Source: Cryptomeria japonica
Lineage: Eukaryota > Streptophyta > Pinopsida > Cupressales > Cupressaceae
DNA length: 64,000 nt
Direction of reading: 5' to 3'
Assembly: GCF_030272615.1 (NCBI RefSeq)
Contig: NC_081405.1
Coordinates: 151,818,113-151,882,112, forward strand
Made by a program: the position numbers and the translations under genes. The notes beneath the pieces were generated by a model, which did no database searches, was not told the DNA's origin, and saw only the letters and a program-made list of their open reading frames with translations. Numbering within the stretch: the stretch's first letter is position 1; every line of letters begins with the position of its first letter. This document shows positions 1 to 11,102 of this stretch, piece after piece.

Positions 1-183
1 GCCTCTGTGCCGGTATACTTCATTTCTTTTGTGCCGATGTCAGTGTCCTGAGTGCCGGTGTAGAGTGTGATATGCTGATGCCGGTATAATGCCTTTGCTG
101 ATGCCATAGGATTGCAAGGTTGCCATCAATGACAAAACCTTCAATCACATACAATGTCTCATTGGAGTGTGCATATGCCAACA
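1..183 (-). mobile_element. Fragment of a second Copia-type LTR
   Basis: Read on the minus strand, this stretch begins at 183 with TGTTGGCATATGC. That is the same TGTTGG start, followed by the same tract complementary to TTGCCATCAATGACAA, as the C1 LTRs ending at 698 and 6895. It runs off the left edge of the window, so its other end and target duplication cannot be seen. It is a relative of the C1 LTR and not an exact copy. Confidence 0.5.
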
Positions 184-390
184 AATTTAATTAAAAGGTT
201 TAGAAGAATAGATTTAATTAAATAAAATGATTTATTCAATTAAATGACCTAAAAGGGGTTAATTGAATTTAATTAAATAAATTGAGTAATTTACTTAATT
301 AAATAGAGGAATGTGGATAATTTAATTAAATTAGATTTAATTAAATAGAGAAATGAACATAAAATATTCATTTAGGAATATAGTCATTTT
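184..390. repeat. AT-rich TTTAATTAAA-motif block
   Basis: The motif TTTAATTAA or a close variant recurs about seven times in some 200 bp between two Copia LTR-like segments. It could be U3/R sequence of the left LTR that has diverged from the right LTR, or older sequence caught between two insertions. No coding potential is seen. Confidence 0.5.
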
Positions 391-698
391 TATACGTCTA
401 CAAATACAATACCAATATACATGTCGGTTAGATAACATAAATACATGAATATCAAAAATAATTATCGATGTCGGATCCAAAAGATGTCGGCCTCCAATAT
501 CGATAACCTGATTCTAAACCATGTCGGCATGCATTGTTGATAACCAGAGTATTCCTTTCAACTTGTCGGTGTCGGTGTAGTGTTTGTGAAGTGTCTGCCA
601 ATACACAATTAACCCAAAATATGAAGTCGAAATAAATTGCCATGTTGCCATCAATGACAATATAGTAAAACCAACCAATTAAGTGTCAATTGCCAACA
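391..698 (-). mobile_element. Partial 3' LTR of Copia-type element C1
   Basis: This segment matches the right LTR of C1 (about 6588-6895) at high identity up to the terminal CCAACA at 698. Immediately inside lies the purine-rich tract AAAGGGGGAT (minus strand, about 700-712), the expected polypurine primer of plus-strand synthesis. Upstream of about 390 the two LTRs no longer match, so this copy is truncated or recombined. Confidence 0.75.
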
Positions 699-1118
699 AT
701 ATCCCCCTTTAGCATTGATGGCAACACTCATGTGAAAAATGATCATGGTTTCATTTATCGGTTTCATCCTCAACCTACTCCCCCTGGGTTGAATATTCAT
801 CTATGATCATAATAAAAAATACTCCATATCTCTCCCTAATGTATACAACTCCTTTTTTTCTTTTTCACATCTATATCACTCCCCCTTTGACATCAATGCC
901 ATCAAAATTTCCAAAAAGAATACCAAAAAGCCAAAACCGGGACAAATAATGAAAGATATTGTATAATGAATATCCCAAAAATACCTTATTGGAGCTTAAT
1001 ATATTTGAAAATTTTTGGATAGGCCTTCTCCAGAAGATCTAGATAAGTATCCCAACCAGATTTGAAAATGTCGGAAATAGATACAAGTCCATTTAGCAAA
1101 TGGGCAAATGACTCTTTC
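699..1118 (-). other. 3' untranslated internal region of C1
   Basis: Between the polypurine tract and the last accessory reading frame of C1 lie about 400 bp with pyrimidine-rich runs on the plus strand. I see no reading frame or further repeat. Confidence 0.4.
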
Positions 1119-1538
1119 TCATTTAATTGTCGGTGTGGGCTTACCAACCATATCTATACACTCCTTATGTACACTAAGTGAATCCAACTGAGGACTCACC
1201 AAACCTCTAAGACTTCTAGCTCTTCTTATGATTTTGTCTTTTTCTTTCTCAAGAGCAAAAAATTGGGCTTCCAAAATCAAAATTTGACCATCAATGGATG
1301 TAGTCAATAAATTCAATCCATCAAAAGATTTGGCTATACTTGCAATTTTCTCCTGAGATTCCTTAATCCTCTTATCCAAATTAACTATAAGAGCATCTGT
1401 GTTACAACATACTCTGTAAATATTTGTATACTGCTTTAAAGAATTGTCTATCAATTTCAACTTTTCATTAATCTTCTTCCTCTCAGACTCAATCACTTGA
1501 TCAAATGTAGCTATTTTTTCCTCTGTGAACCTCTTCAA
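1119..1538 (-). pseudogene. C1 accessory ORF, C-terminal coiled-coil segment
   Basis: A 139-residue open stretch is rich in Lys, Glu, Ile and Leu, with heptad-like spacing (residues about 5-40 and 60-105), so a coiled coil is likely. No signal peptide or membrane segment is apparent. It lies at the 3' end of C1, just before the 3' LTR, and follows the Lys-rich and globular segments upstream in the same direction. Extra 3' reading frames with a coiled-coil end are known from plant Copia Sireviruses, where an envelope-like role was proposed. Here this is only a positional analogy. The frame differs from the upstream 2401-3087 segment, so frameshifts have accumulated. Confidence 0.45.
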
Positions 1539-2010
1539 TGCTTGCCGGTTTGAAATCTACTGCAAGGACTGAAAATTCTTTGAAATATGTTCAGTGATTA
1601 TCTTAAGCTTGCCATATGGGCTTGCTTCATTGCCAAACTTGCACTCTAGGACTAGTATATGCAAAATAGTGGTAGACTGATCAATAATCCCTTTATCCAT
1701 TGATCCCTCCTTCATCATTTTCTATGCAACCATCATCATGATTTCAGTAGAACTCATCTCGATTATGCTTTTATTTTCAACCTACAAGGTGTCAATTGAC
1801 AATGATGATGGACTCACTACTGGTTCCTTGTCAGATTCCTCTTTCTTCTCCTTTGATGATTTAGCCTTTATAGTTTCCTCACTTGCACCGATGGCTTTGC
1901 CACTTGGTGCAGTCTCAGTAACTGTCAGTTCCTCCATAGGAACTGTAACCTTATCCAGTACATCAGTATTCGGAGGACTGTTGTCCTTAACATTAGTAAC
2001 CTGTACATTA

Positions 2011-3087
2011 TCAACCTTTACACTTTATATTTTTTGGTATCTCAACATTTTTCTGTACATTTGTATCTATCGAGGACTTAATTTCCACTATCTTAATGTT
2101 TTTCAAAATTGAGGGTGAAGTACCCATAATACCTTTTCCTTTCCCTTCAACCAGGATGTCTGTAGTATCTGTCTTAGATTTTGGTGAAGTATAAAAATCA
2201 CGGTTCTCTTCAAAGAACTTAACACATGCCTTGTGGGTCTCCTTGATTATCTCATTTACTCTTCCTAACATAAGACTGATTATTCTATGTTTGTTGTTAA
2301 AGATTTTCCTATCTGCAACCTCAAGTGTCTTATCCATCTCCTTTGGAGCAATAGAAACATAAACAGATAACAACTCTTATATCTTAATATGCTTGTCCTC
2401 TTATATTGTTGATAGTCTTCTAGCATCTAACATATCATATAACTCAGTCGATATTTGGTTTTCAATTTCTATCAAGGCTTTCTTATAAATATCCAAATAT
2501 AACAAAACTGCTTCCTCTACTTCTCCTTGTTCATCATCCTCTAAATGTTCATAATAAAATTGCACTTTCTTTAACATACCATCTTTAGTAATCTTATCAA
2601 CTAACTCTGCACAAGTCTTTGGTGGAATAATAGTTGCATTACCATATTCAATTGCCAGATCAATGTCATCCTTCTTCTTTCTCCTTCCAGTATCGAATGG
2701 GGCTGAAGGTGTTACTTTTGGTGCTTTCTTTTGTGTCGGTACCCTGATAGTAACTTTCCTAATCAGTTTCTTCTTAGCCTCTACTTTAGTTTCTTTATTT
2801 TTCTTCCTTGTTACCCTTTTAAATGTCAGGGGTGTGTCATCCTCAGATGCAAATTTTGTTGCAATAGGCTCAATGAATACTTTTGGTTCTTTTCTCTTCC
2901 TGCCTTTCTTCAAGACAACATCAATCAATGCTTTGATATCCTGACAAAGATTTTCAACAAACTTACTTGCATTTCCTTTTTGCTTCTCTCTTTTCTTCCG
3001 ATTGAACTCAGTTTCAACCTCTTGTGTCTTCTTCTTAGCAGTGCCAAAGGTTTTTACAATTTCATCTACTGGTGCATCAATTAACAT
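2011..3087 (-). pseudogene. C1 accessory ORF, Lys-rich middle segment
   Basis: Two open stretches in one frame (2401-3087, 228 residues, and 2011-2373, 120 residues), separated by stops near 2374-2400, form the middle of the C1 accessory region. The first has long basic clusters of the KKGRKRKEPK and TRKKNKETKVEAKKK kind (residues about 60-125) that look like nuclear-localisation or nucleic-acid-binding sequence, followed by an acidic, probably helical part. The second includes a Gly/Lys patch, VEGKGKG. I do not recognise a catalytic domain. Open frames on the opposite strand here are Phe/Leu/Ser-rich shadows of the Lys codons. Confidence 0.45.
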
Positions 3088-3109
3088 CCGTGCATAAGCA
3101 TCAAGAATC

Positions 3110-4172
3110 TAAACATCAACTTCATAACCCATCTCCTTAATCCAAATATTCTGGGGTTTGACCACTTCCATGAGTGTTTCATCTTTCTTAACCATGAATC
3201 ATATGATAGTTCAGTATTTCTCAACAATGTGCTTAGGAACCCTCTCTCTAGATTTCATAGCCTTTTGAAATGTTTTAAAATATCCCCATACTTTGTCATC
3301 TCTTTGACTGCCCAATGTAGCAATAGATTGTTTCAGTTGCCTCCCTACCAAGATATCAAATGCTCATTATCTCTTTCCAAAACTGGGAGTCTCGTTGATG
3401 AAAAATAACATTAAATAGACAATTAGGTTACCATACCGGAAAGTCCCCTTCTTTTCTCCTTTAATCTTTCCTAGGTTAATCAATAGTTCATCTAACATCC
3501 AACCACATAGATCTATCTTCTCATTCTCCCTCATCATTTTATAAGTTGCATAAATGAAGGAGCTAGAAACATAATTTAGTCAGTTTGATTGTGTTACCTT
3601 ATAATCGATGACCATGATTTTGAATCTGATGTTTGTATCGATGATAGTACTAATTGTCATTGACTGCCTATCTGATGTTGCACCGGTAATCTTGTTAGCC
3701 TGATCATTTGAAATTTTCTTCTTTGGCCGTTGTCCAACCTGTGGTAAACTGGTGATTGCCCGATGGCCTCCTTTGTAATCTTATATGGTCTATCTAACCA
3801 GATAAACTCTCCATCCACTATGATCAAAACATACCTAACAAATTCATCTTCGAATTCTAGAATATCCAAAATGTCGGTAAACCCTAGATCAACAATATGT
3901 TGGTATTCAAGTTTAATCTTTCCAGAATCTCCCATTAGCTCATTTATGTACATGCTCTTGATATCAGTTGTTCCCAAATCCTTAATATGACAGTGGATGT
4001 AAGCTCTTACATCTTCAACATACACAACTCCTTCCGGGACATGGGAAAAAGTGCCAACCAAATCGTCCAAGGTAGCCACATGTGGATATCGCTTGAAAAT
4101 CGGTCTGGGATGGTCCTTGACCTCAACAACAGTTGGATTTGCAACAAAGATAGGTACAAATGATGATCCCAC
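3110..4172 (-). pseudogene. C1 accessory ORF, N-terminal globular segment
   Basis: The clearest piece is a 171-residue open frame (3657-4172) starting with Met. It has a mixed, globular-looking composition (for example FVRYVLIIVDGEFIWLDRPY around residues 110-130). Related sequence continues in other frames down to about 3110, so frameshifts are present. Its position directly after the gag zinc knuckles, where protease and integrase should be, and its composition recall plant retroelement proteins annotated as putative transposon proteins. I cannot assign a family with certainty. No catalytic triad is visible. Confidence 0.45.
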
Positions 4173-4515
4173 TTCTATGATTGAAGATAAATACCTGTGA
4201 ATCGCTACCGTTGAAAAACCCTAAAGACCTCTTCCAATCACTGGTAAAATCGCTCAAGAAGATATCTGATCGCACTGAATCGCCCTTAATTGCTCTGAAT
4301 GCAAGGTGATAAAAAATGAAGTAGATTCAACCTTTTATACTTCAAGAAAAACCCCAATCTTTCATTGACATCAATGACTTTCAGTGAAAGATACCGGATC
4401 TTGATAAAACATTTCCATGCCGGATAAGCATCTCCAATGTTTGGAACATCTTCCAGAACTTCCTGGGGCATATGCAACATCTTCATGATTTTTTCCTACC
4501 CCTAAGGCATCTTCC

Positions 4516-5947
4516 TTAGTTACCGATTGAGCTTCTTGCCAGTGCAGGAGCAACCTCCTCTGTCAGATAAGTAACTGGTGCATTCCCATTTGCAAATTGA
4601 TCTTCAGTCTTCCTGACCCATCTCTGGGTATGATCTTTCCGGATTTCATTAACCTTTTCTTTCCCTTTCTCATTTAATCCTCCATTACCAACCGGTGGAT
4701 TTCTGCTTCTACTGAATTTAGCAATATGTCCAACCTCATTACATGCATAACATGTAACATTGTTATTTTGAATTGCTTTGCTAAAACCGATATAATTGCT
4801 TGACCTGCATTGATTAGCCATACGTCCAAATTTTCCACATACATAACACTTAACATTCATTCTACAATCTTCTATCTTATGACCATACTTATTACATTAC
4901 GAACATTTTTCGGGAGCAGAATCAGGGTTCTGATTTGCTCTATTTCTACATTGCCTAGCCATGTAACCAAATTTATTACAAACAAAACATCTACCATTCA
5001 ATTTATAAGCATTAAGCTACCTTATCGGTGCCTTATGATTTTGATCTTTATTTGCAGTACCAGAACTCTATCCTTGTTCAAATCCAAGTCTACTGGAATC
5101 ACTAGTCTGCCTTTGTCTCTTCAATAACTCATCTAGCTATGTTGAACTAATCTTGAATTTTTATTTATACTCACTTGCAATAGTCAGATCTTCTCTCAGA
5201 ATTATCATTTGCCTCTCAAGCTCTTGTTCATTACTCTGGGATTGTACTAAATCAGTTCTCAACATAACATTCTAATGAACCAACCTGCCACATTCTTCAA
5301 ATTTATTCTTTAGAGATACAACAAGATTTTCTTCCTTTTTCTTTTGGTCTTCAATCTCTTTAGACATCCTCGTAGCTATAGCTTGCATTTCATTTCTCAT
5401 GACCATGTTCTCCTAACTCAGCTTCTGACACTGTTCCTTAAGTGCATCTTTCTCTTCATCATCCTTATTCTGCAAAAGTTCCTTCCTCCTAGCTTGAACA
5501 GATCACAACCTCTCCTGTATGTTCTTGCAATAAATGACAATTTTGAAAATAACATAAAAAACTATGGAACATGAGAACTTAATTTCTAGATTTCTTTATA
5601 CTTTCAGAGTTACAAAATTTGTTGCAAAAGAGAATGTTAAGTGTTATAATTATTACCACTAAATAATTATAAATATACAAGTAACTATAAACCTAGATTG
5701 CTATTATTCAATCCATAGTTTTTTATTTTCTTTTCAGAATTGTTAAGAATTCAATTAAATGATGTATTCCAATATAGACAAGAATGAATTCCTTAGCAAA
5801 ATTCAATTCGTCTTGTAGATTTAAGTTCTTCATCCTTTCAGCATCATAATCTTCAAGTGCCACCTCAAGTTGCTTCTCCAAACTCATATCCATGGATTCT
5901 GGATTCAGGATCTTCCTCAAGCTATTAAACTTCCTTCGAGGGACAAG
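4516..5947 (-). pseudogene. C1 gag-like protein with coiled coils and four zinc knuckles
   Basis: Reading from the primer-binding site, the frames encode a helical segment (5723-5947), then a long charged coiled coil (about 5120-5560), then a row of four CCHC-type zinc knuckles at about 4951-4990, 4863-4907, 4810-4850 and 4715-4755. The second has a stop inside it (CS*CNKYGHKIEDC), the third has Arg for the His, and the fourth has lost its final Cys, so the gene is dead. CCHC knuckles bind the element RNA during packaging. I see no typical Copia capsid domain between the leader and the coiled coil, which suggests an internal deletion. Confidence 0.65.
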
Positions 5948-5959
5948 GCTCTGATACCA
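5948..5959 (-). promoter_or_regulatory. Primer-binding site of C1 (initiator Met-tRNA)
   Basis: The minus strand reads TGGTATCAGAGC two bases inside the LTR end at 5962. This is the complement of the 3' end of plant initiator Met-tRNA, the usual primer of Copia elements. It fixes the orientation of C1. Confidence 0.9.
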
Positions 5960-5961
5960 AT

Positions 5962-6895
5962 TGTTGGAATCCAAGAACATTGAGAGGGGGGGGGCGGTGA
6001 ATCAGTGTTCTACTGGAATGATCAATTTTAACCTTATTAAAACATGCATACACCAACCGGTATACCGATACATGTAGAATTGAAAGAAGTAAAGCAACTA
6101 ATAAGCCAATAACAAAAATGAATATTATAACACATAGAGTTATATGTGGAAAACCTCAAAGGGGAAAAACCACGGTGGGATTTGTGACCCACAATATCAA
6201 TCCACTGGCCATATGAAGAGATATTACAAAATATAGGGGCCTGCACTTGCAGGAAGGCTTACAGTCTAGAGCACTTTGCTCAATCACAAAAGGAGCCTCA
6301 CTGACTACATACAAATTTAGACTACAATCCAGAGTAATGATTAAACTGCAAAGATAGCATCTTCTATGTCTGAATACAATTTTGGTTAAGCTCTGTTTGT
6401 TCCAATCTTAAACCCTAAACCCTTTACCAGAATACCCCTTCCATAAGTATCCTCACATACATGATCTCTCTCATATGTTTCGCATCTCCTTCGCTGTTTC
6501 CTTCCTAATACATATTCACATGATATATCAAAATGATCTAACCAACTGACCTATATACCCTTTACAATTCATCATGCCTTGTGTCAGCTTACAAAGATAA
6601 ATACAATATCAATATACATGTCAGCTAAATAACATAAATACGTGAATATCAAAAACAATTGTTGATGTCGGATCCAAAAGATGTCGGCCTCCAATAATGA
6701 TAACCTGATTCCAAACCATGTCTGCCTGTATTGCCGGTAACCAAAGAATTCCTTTCAACCTGTTGGTGCTGGTGTAGTGTCTGTGAAGTGCCTGTCGGTA
6801 CACAATTAACCCAAAATATGAAGCCGAAATAAATTCCCATGTTGCCATCAATGACAACATAGTGAAACCAACCAATTAAGTGTTAATTGCCAACA
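5962..6895 (-). mobile_element. 5' LTR of Copia-type element C1
   Basis: This 934-bp segment begins TGTTGGAATCC and ends GCCAACA on the plus strand, giving the TGTTGG/CCAACA terminal inverted repeat. It is flanked inside by the Met-tRNA primer site. Its outer 308 bp recur at 391-698. It shares the tracts GAGAGGGGG..GTGAATCAG and GGGAAAAACCAC with the solo LTR at 9394-10797, so the two belong to related families. Open frames across it are not genes. Confidence 0.85.
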
Positions 6896-8532
6896 GAGGC
6901 AACATCAACATCTGCATCCACAAGCTCGAAAGAGGTAAGAGTCAATGATTGAGTGAATATCATAGAGAGTGTCGGGATATCCTCTAGAGATTCGAACAAG
7001 CATGCCTTTATAGAGGAAGCAGGTGACTCAGTCCAAGGAGGCAATAAAAGAGTTGGATTGTCGGCCTCCAAAAGAGGGGCAATGACAAACTCAGGAGAAG
7101 GCAGGGGCTTCTCAACAACACAAATAGAAACATACGCTAAAGTAGACAAAAAAATAGGTGAGGAGTATACGTGAGCTGATTTGCACCGATAAAACTCTGG
7201 AATGAGGCCCTCTTAAAACTTGCATTTAGGCAAGATAAGAAGCATAGGTCGTCAATCAACCATGGTAGGTTGGAGGACCTCGAGAAAGCTCTGATGAAGA
7301 AGCAGTTGTGAGACAGGAGGATCAAGCAAAGCAACACTAGAAACCAACTACATGTGTAGCATATCCAATGGTCAAGACAACATAGATACATCCAACAATG
7401 AGGTGATAAGAGGCGGCTCCAAGGAAGGAGAAATGAAGACTTGCACCCTTTTAGGAGGAGGTTCATTGATAGGCCCCAAAACAGTCGACAACGACATTGA
7501 AGATGATGCAGAGATCAAAACGTCTGAAGGGATAGGAACAAATACAACATGAACAAGTGTTGAAGGTGCACTATGAGTTAGCAAAGCAACATCATGTTCC
7601 CAAGTCATTGTCATCAATAGAATTTACGCTCACTCGCAAACTGATTACGATGAAGATGGTGATCAGGAGTTGAAGGTTATGAGCATCATGCTCCATATGA
7701 GAGGCCTCTGAAACCATATTAGGGACAGAAGAAGCCTCATCTGATGGAACAAGAGGTGCACCTAAGATAGACACTACATTCACAACAACAAGCTCCCTAC
7801 CTCACTTTGCTCGAGGAGCAGTCAGAGGGATAAAGGGTGCCTACATAGGCCATGAAGCAAGAGCAAGTGGTGATGACCAAGAATGAGGGGAATGATTCCC
7901 CTTCTCATATCAAGAAGTTCAAGGGATATTGTCTAGGATTGGGGGCTTGAAGGGAGGGCGGGCCGCAGACTTTGATAGTTCACAGGTGCCTTTCCCTTGT
8001 CTGCACTAGGTGTGGTCACAGGAATAGAAGATACTACTAGAGATTGTGTAGTCCTAGGTGGATGGGGAGGTATACTCGAAGGAACATGCTTAACCTCAGA
8101 CCCCAATGATGAAGGGGCATAAGGCTCTACCCACTTTAACACAAGAATAGACAAAGCAAAGGTTGATGCAAGAAGTGGCAACGAATAGCTAGGCTAAATT
8201 AACTTAGGGGCCAACTCCCCCATTTTATACTGATAATATTCCTGATACATCAAGTCACCATGGGGAAGCATGGACCCCGCCAGAGTAGGCCATAAATGAT
8301 CGAATGAAAAATCCCCACAGGTTACCAGGAGTCGATATCTAGTATCCTAGATGGCATGCACAGAACCCTCATAAGGAAACTCCAAACATTTATGGATCAT
8401 TGAAGGGACCACATTTATAACAATTAACTAGGGAATACCTAGTTTGACTTGAAAAAGATCCAACTTAGGGATGATATCAAATGTGAATGAAACAATCTTA
8501 GGTCTCATAAGGACCATCAAGGTGATACTACT
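6896..8532 (-). pseudogene. Element B, 3' part of the gag-protease polyprotein
   Basis: On the minus strand the sequence at 8532-8200 continues the protein reading that stops at 16865 on the far side of element A. ITLxxxMRP..F.FDIIPKLDLFQV and MIHKCLEFPYEG align by eye with the corresponding stretch of element A (ITLPIDVG..FAIIPTTDQFRM, TIHKYLKFPHND). It is followed by Ser/Pro-rich segments (for example 7933-8181 with PSADKGKAPV, and 7372-7617). Stops and frameshifts are many. No reverse transcriptase or integrase motifs are seen before the C1 insertion at 6895/6896. Confidence 0.6.
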
Positions 8533-9268
8533 TGTAAAGTGGAAAATTTTGGGCTTGGAAAATTCATTGCATGGAAGGGAGAAATCACTAAGTCAATTTT
8601 CATGTGGAGGACTTTAGATTCAAAAGAGGAGGGAGGGATCCACTAGATTCGGTCACTAATCAGATTATGATTGAATACTAAGTAGATTGACTGAAATGGA
8701 ATGTGTTTGACCCTCTTTTTTAAGTTGACTAGTTGAATTAGGATTAAATGCAAGGAATGAAGCCAAATCTGAGAAAACAGTGAGTTGTAAAGTTAGGATT
8801 TCGTCGTGCACCTGGACTTGAGAAGTATGAGATGATTCGGAGTTGCTCTACGAAAACTGCCAAAAGTAGTAGGGACCGTGTGCAGGGACCAGGGTGCCCC
8901 CTCTTGGTCCTCCGAGATTTCTGAGTGTCGAAAAGGGTTTTTTCATCTCTGTGTCTGAAGCTTATCCTGAGAGTTACAACTGCGTATCTATTTTTCTACA
9001 CACAAAAGAAAAGGAAAATGTGTTGGGAATGGGGGCTTGCCTCCTTATGAAGTTTTGTTTGCCTCCACATGGAATTAGGACCTCATGAACTAGAATGATG
9101 ATCTCCTCTTCAATGCTTGAAATCTTGACTCTATTGTTGCTCCAAAGCTTGAAGGAAGACTGAAAATGCTCAATTGCTCTTGAATGCTTGATAAATGCTT
9201 GATATATGTGTATTCTCGCATCAAATGAGAGGGGAAATCCTCTTATATACTTGCCCAAAGGGAAAATG
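8533..9268 (-). mobile_element. Truncated 3' LTR of element A
   Basis: The sequence matches 15844-16570, the right LTR of A, from TGTAAAGTGG through the tract ending GGGAAAATGA. The last ~290 bp of the right LTR (U3 start on the minus strand) have no counterpart here. The reading frame crossing it is not a gene. Confidence 0.8.
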
Positions 9269-9393
9269 AGAAATTGCTCTAAGGTAGGATACACTAAAAA
9301 AGACAAGCACATTATCACAATAATTTAGCCCCCAATAGAGGACAAATCAAAGGATAATGAACACAAAACACAAAGCACATGGTGGATTCTCTT
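9269..9393. other. Unassigned internal sequence of element A
   Basis: This stretch follows the break in the 3' LTR of A and ends with CTCTT, the left copy of the target duplication of the solo LTR. It was contiguous with 10803 onward before that insertion. No coding or repeat signal is seen. Confidence 0.4.
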
Positions 9394-10797
9394 TGATGGT
9401 ATGATGAAAGAATAAGGATCCGGTCAACTACTGAGAGGGGGTGTGAATCAGTAGATAGAAAACTGTATTGACTTTCACCAATCTCAAAATCAACCTCTCA
9501 AAGCAAACTCTAAATTGACTGGTTTAAACACTAAACTTCAAATGCAATAATACTGACAAGTAAACCGGTTGACTGTTATAACAAACTAACAATAAAACAT
9601 CTTTGAAACTCTCAAAACCTTTTAACTGAATCATTCAAATACTTTACTGACAGTAATTAAAATATATTTTAGATTGTTGTCGGTTAACATAACATATCAA
9701 AGTAGATTTAGCAGTTAAGCAATTCAACCATAGTAAACATAACCACAAAAACATTCACCACTTGACATAATATTTTTGATGTGGAAACCCAAATGGGAAA
9801 AACCACAGTGGGGATGAATACCCACAAGTATTTTGAACTCTTTTGAAGTTTTCCATGTCAGGAGCCTAGCTTGTTAAAGCTTTACAATAAGTCTCGTTAA
9901 GAACAGATCTTGTTAGGGACCACTCAGTTAAGGGATTGACTATAATGCCCTATTAGAAGCAATACCCTGTTAGGAGTAACCTCGATAGAGAATTTGGAAT
10001 CCAAGCTAATGGACCACCTGGTTAGAGGATTTAGATAACACAAAGCTTGTTAGAGCTTACCCGGTTAAGGGATTTGACTGTTGTAATTGTTAGAAAACAG
10101 CAAGGGTTTGTTGATATGTTTGAATAGCACTACACTTGCTTGTTCAGATCCTTTTCATGCTCCTATCTTCCATTACACATACTATAGATACATCATCTGG
10201 TTCGGAAACCACACTCTCTTACTCTCAACTACAAATTGCCAACACTTCAACAAAACAACTCATCGACCTTATAAACAAAATAATAGGTCGATAATACATC
10301 ACAAACCTAAAATCTCATAAAGATTACAAACAAATCAATTCAAGTATGACCATCGGATTACATATCAATCATTGCACAACATTCAAGATATCCTTGACCG
10401 CTCCTTGATCACCGCTTCATCGAACTCTGTAACTCATCACGTGGTTTCCATTACATGCAATGAACTTGGTCATTCCCAAGACAAAAACCATTATCTCTAC
10501 ACGCCAAAAACCTTTTGAAACTCTTCTCAGACAACATGCATATGTGTCATAATTATTACCGCTCATCATTTGATCATAAACCAATACAACCGATTCACCA
10601 AACTTCATCAGTTAGGGTTTAGCATATCAATAGGTAGGGTTTACTAGTTGATCTCACTTCTGCTCTAGTAATATTGGTTTCCTTCACAAGCTCACTTACT
10701 GGTTAGAAAACAACATTATAACAACATCATTACCGGTTAATTGACATCAATGACAACATAAAATTTCATTAATGCAATCTTCATGCAAATGCCAACA
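9394..10797 (-). mobile_element. Solo Copia-type LTR in element A
   Basis: The 1404-bp unit begins TGATGG and ends CCAACA on the plus strand and is flanked on both sides by CTCTT (9389-9393 and 10798-10802), a perfect 5-bp target duplication. It shares the GAGAGGGGGTGTGAATCAG and GGGAAAAACCACAGTGGGG tracts with the C1 LTR. No internal Copia sequence is attached, so it is a solo LTR left by LTR-LTR recombination. Many short GTTAG/GTTAAG motifs recur at about 9875-10100. Confidence 0.85.
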
Positions 10798-10836
10798 CTC
10801 TTAACTTTGGAGTTAGTATGATTTTTATGATAACTC

Positions 10837-10862
10837 GTGTGTGTGTGTGTGTGTGTGTGTGT
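10837..10862. repeat. (GT)13 microsatellite
   Basis: Thirteen GT units lie in the 3' internal part of element A, just outside the solo LTR. Confidence 0.95.
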
Positions 10863-11102
10863 AGAATTGTCCTCATCCCCCAAAGAAAGGAAACCACCAT
10901 GGAAGAAGAGAACATGTGTCTTTTGAGTCAACATGGGAGAGACCAAAAGAGATCTCAATGCTTTGCATCATCCTCAAGTAGAAAACACTAGGGACAACAG
11001 ATATAAGAATAGGAAAACAAATAGAAGAAGGATCACAAACAAGCAAGAGAGGAGAGACAAAGAAAATCCATGATGTTAATGAAGCTAATCAATTATGTCA
11101 TC

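Larger units (their letters stand above)
391..6895 (-). mobile_element. Copia-type LTR element C1 without pol
   Basis: On the minus strand the element has a 5' LTR (5962-6895), a primer-binding site complementary to initiator Met-tRNA (5948-5959), a degenerate gag with coiled coils and four zinc knuckles (about 4515-5947), a long accessory reading region (about 1119-4172), a polypurine tract and a partial 3' LTR (391-698). I find no protease, integrase, reverse transcriptase or RNase H motif in the 5.2-kb interior. It is therefore non-autonomous, or its pol was replaced by the accessory region. It is inserted in element B at 6895/6896. The left flank is missing or rearranged, so the target duplication cannot be checked. 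Confidence 0.75.

Noticed and set aside
1738-2112. A 124-residue Ser/Thr/Leu-rich plus-strand frame
   Set aside because: It lies opposite the C1 accessory reading region and has the composition expected of a shadow frame.
5948-5959. A Met-tRNA gene
   Set aside because: Only the 12 bases complementary to the tRNA 3' end are present, beside an LTR. It is a primer-binding site.
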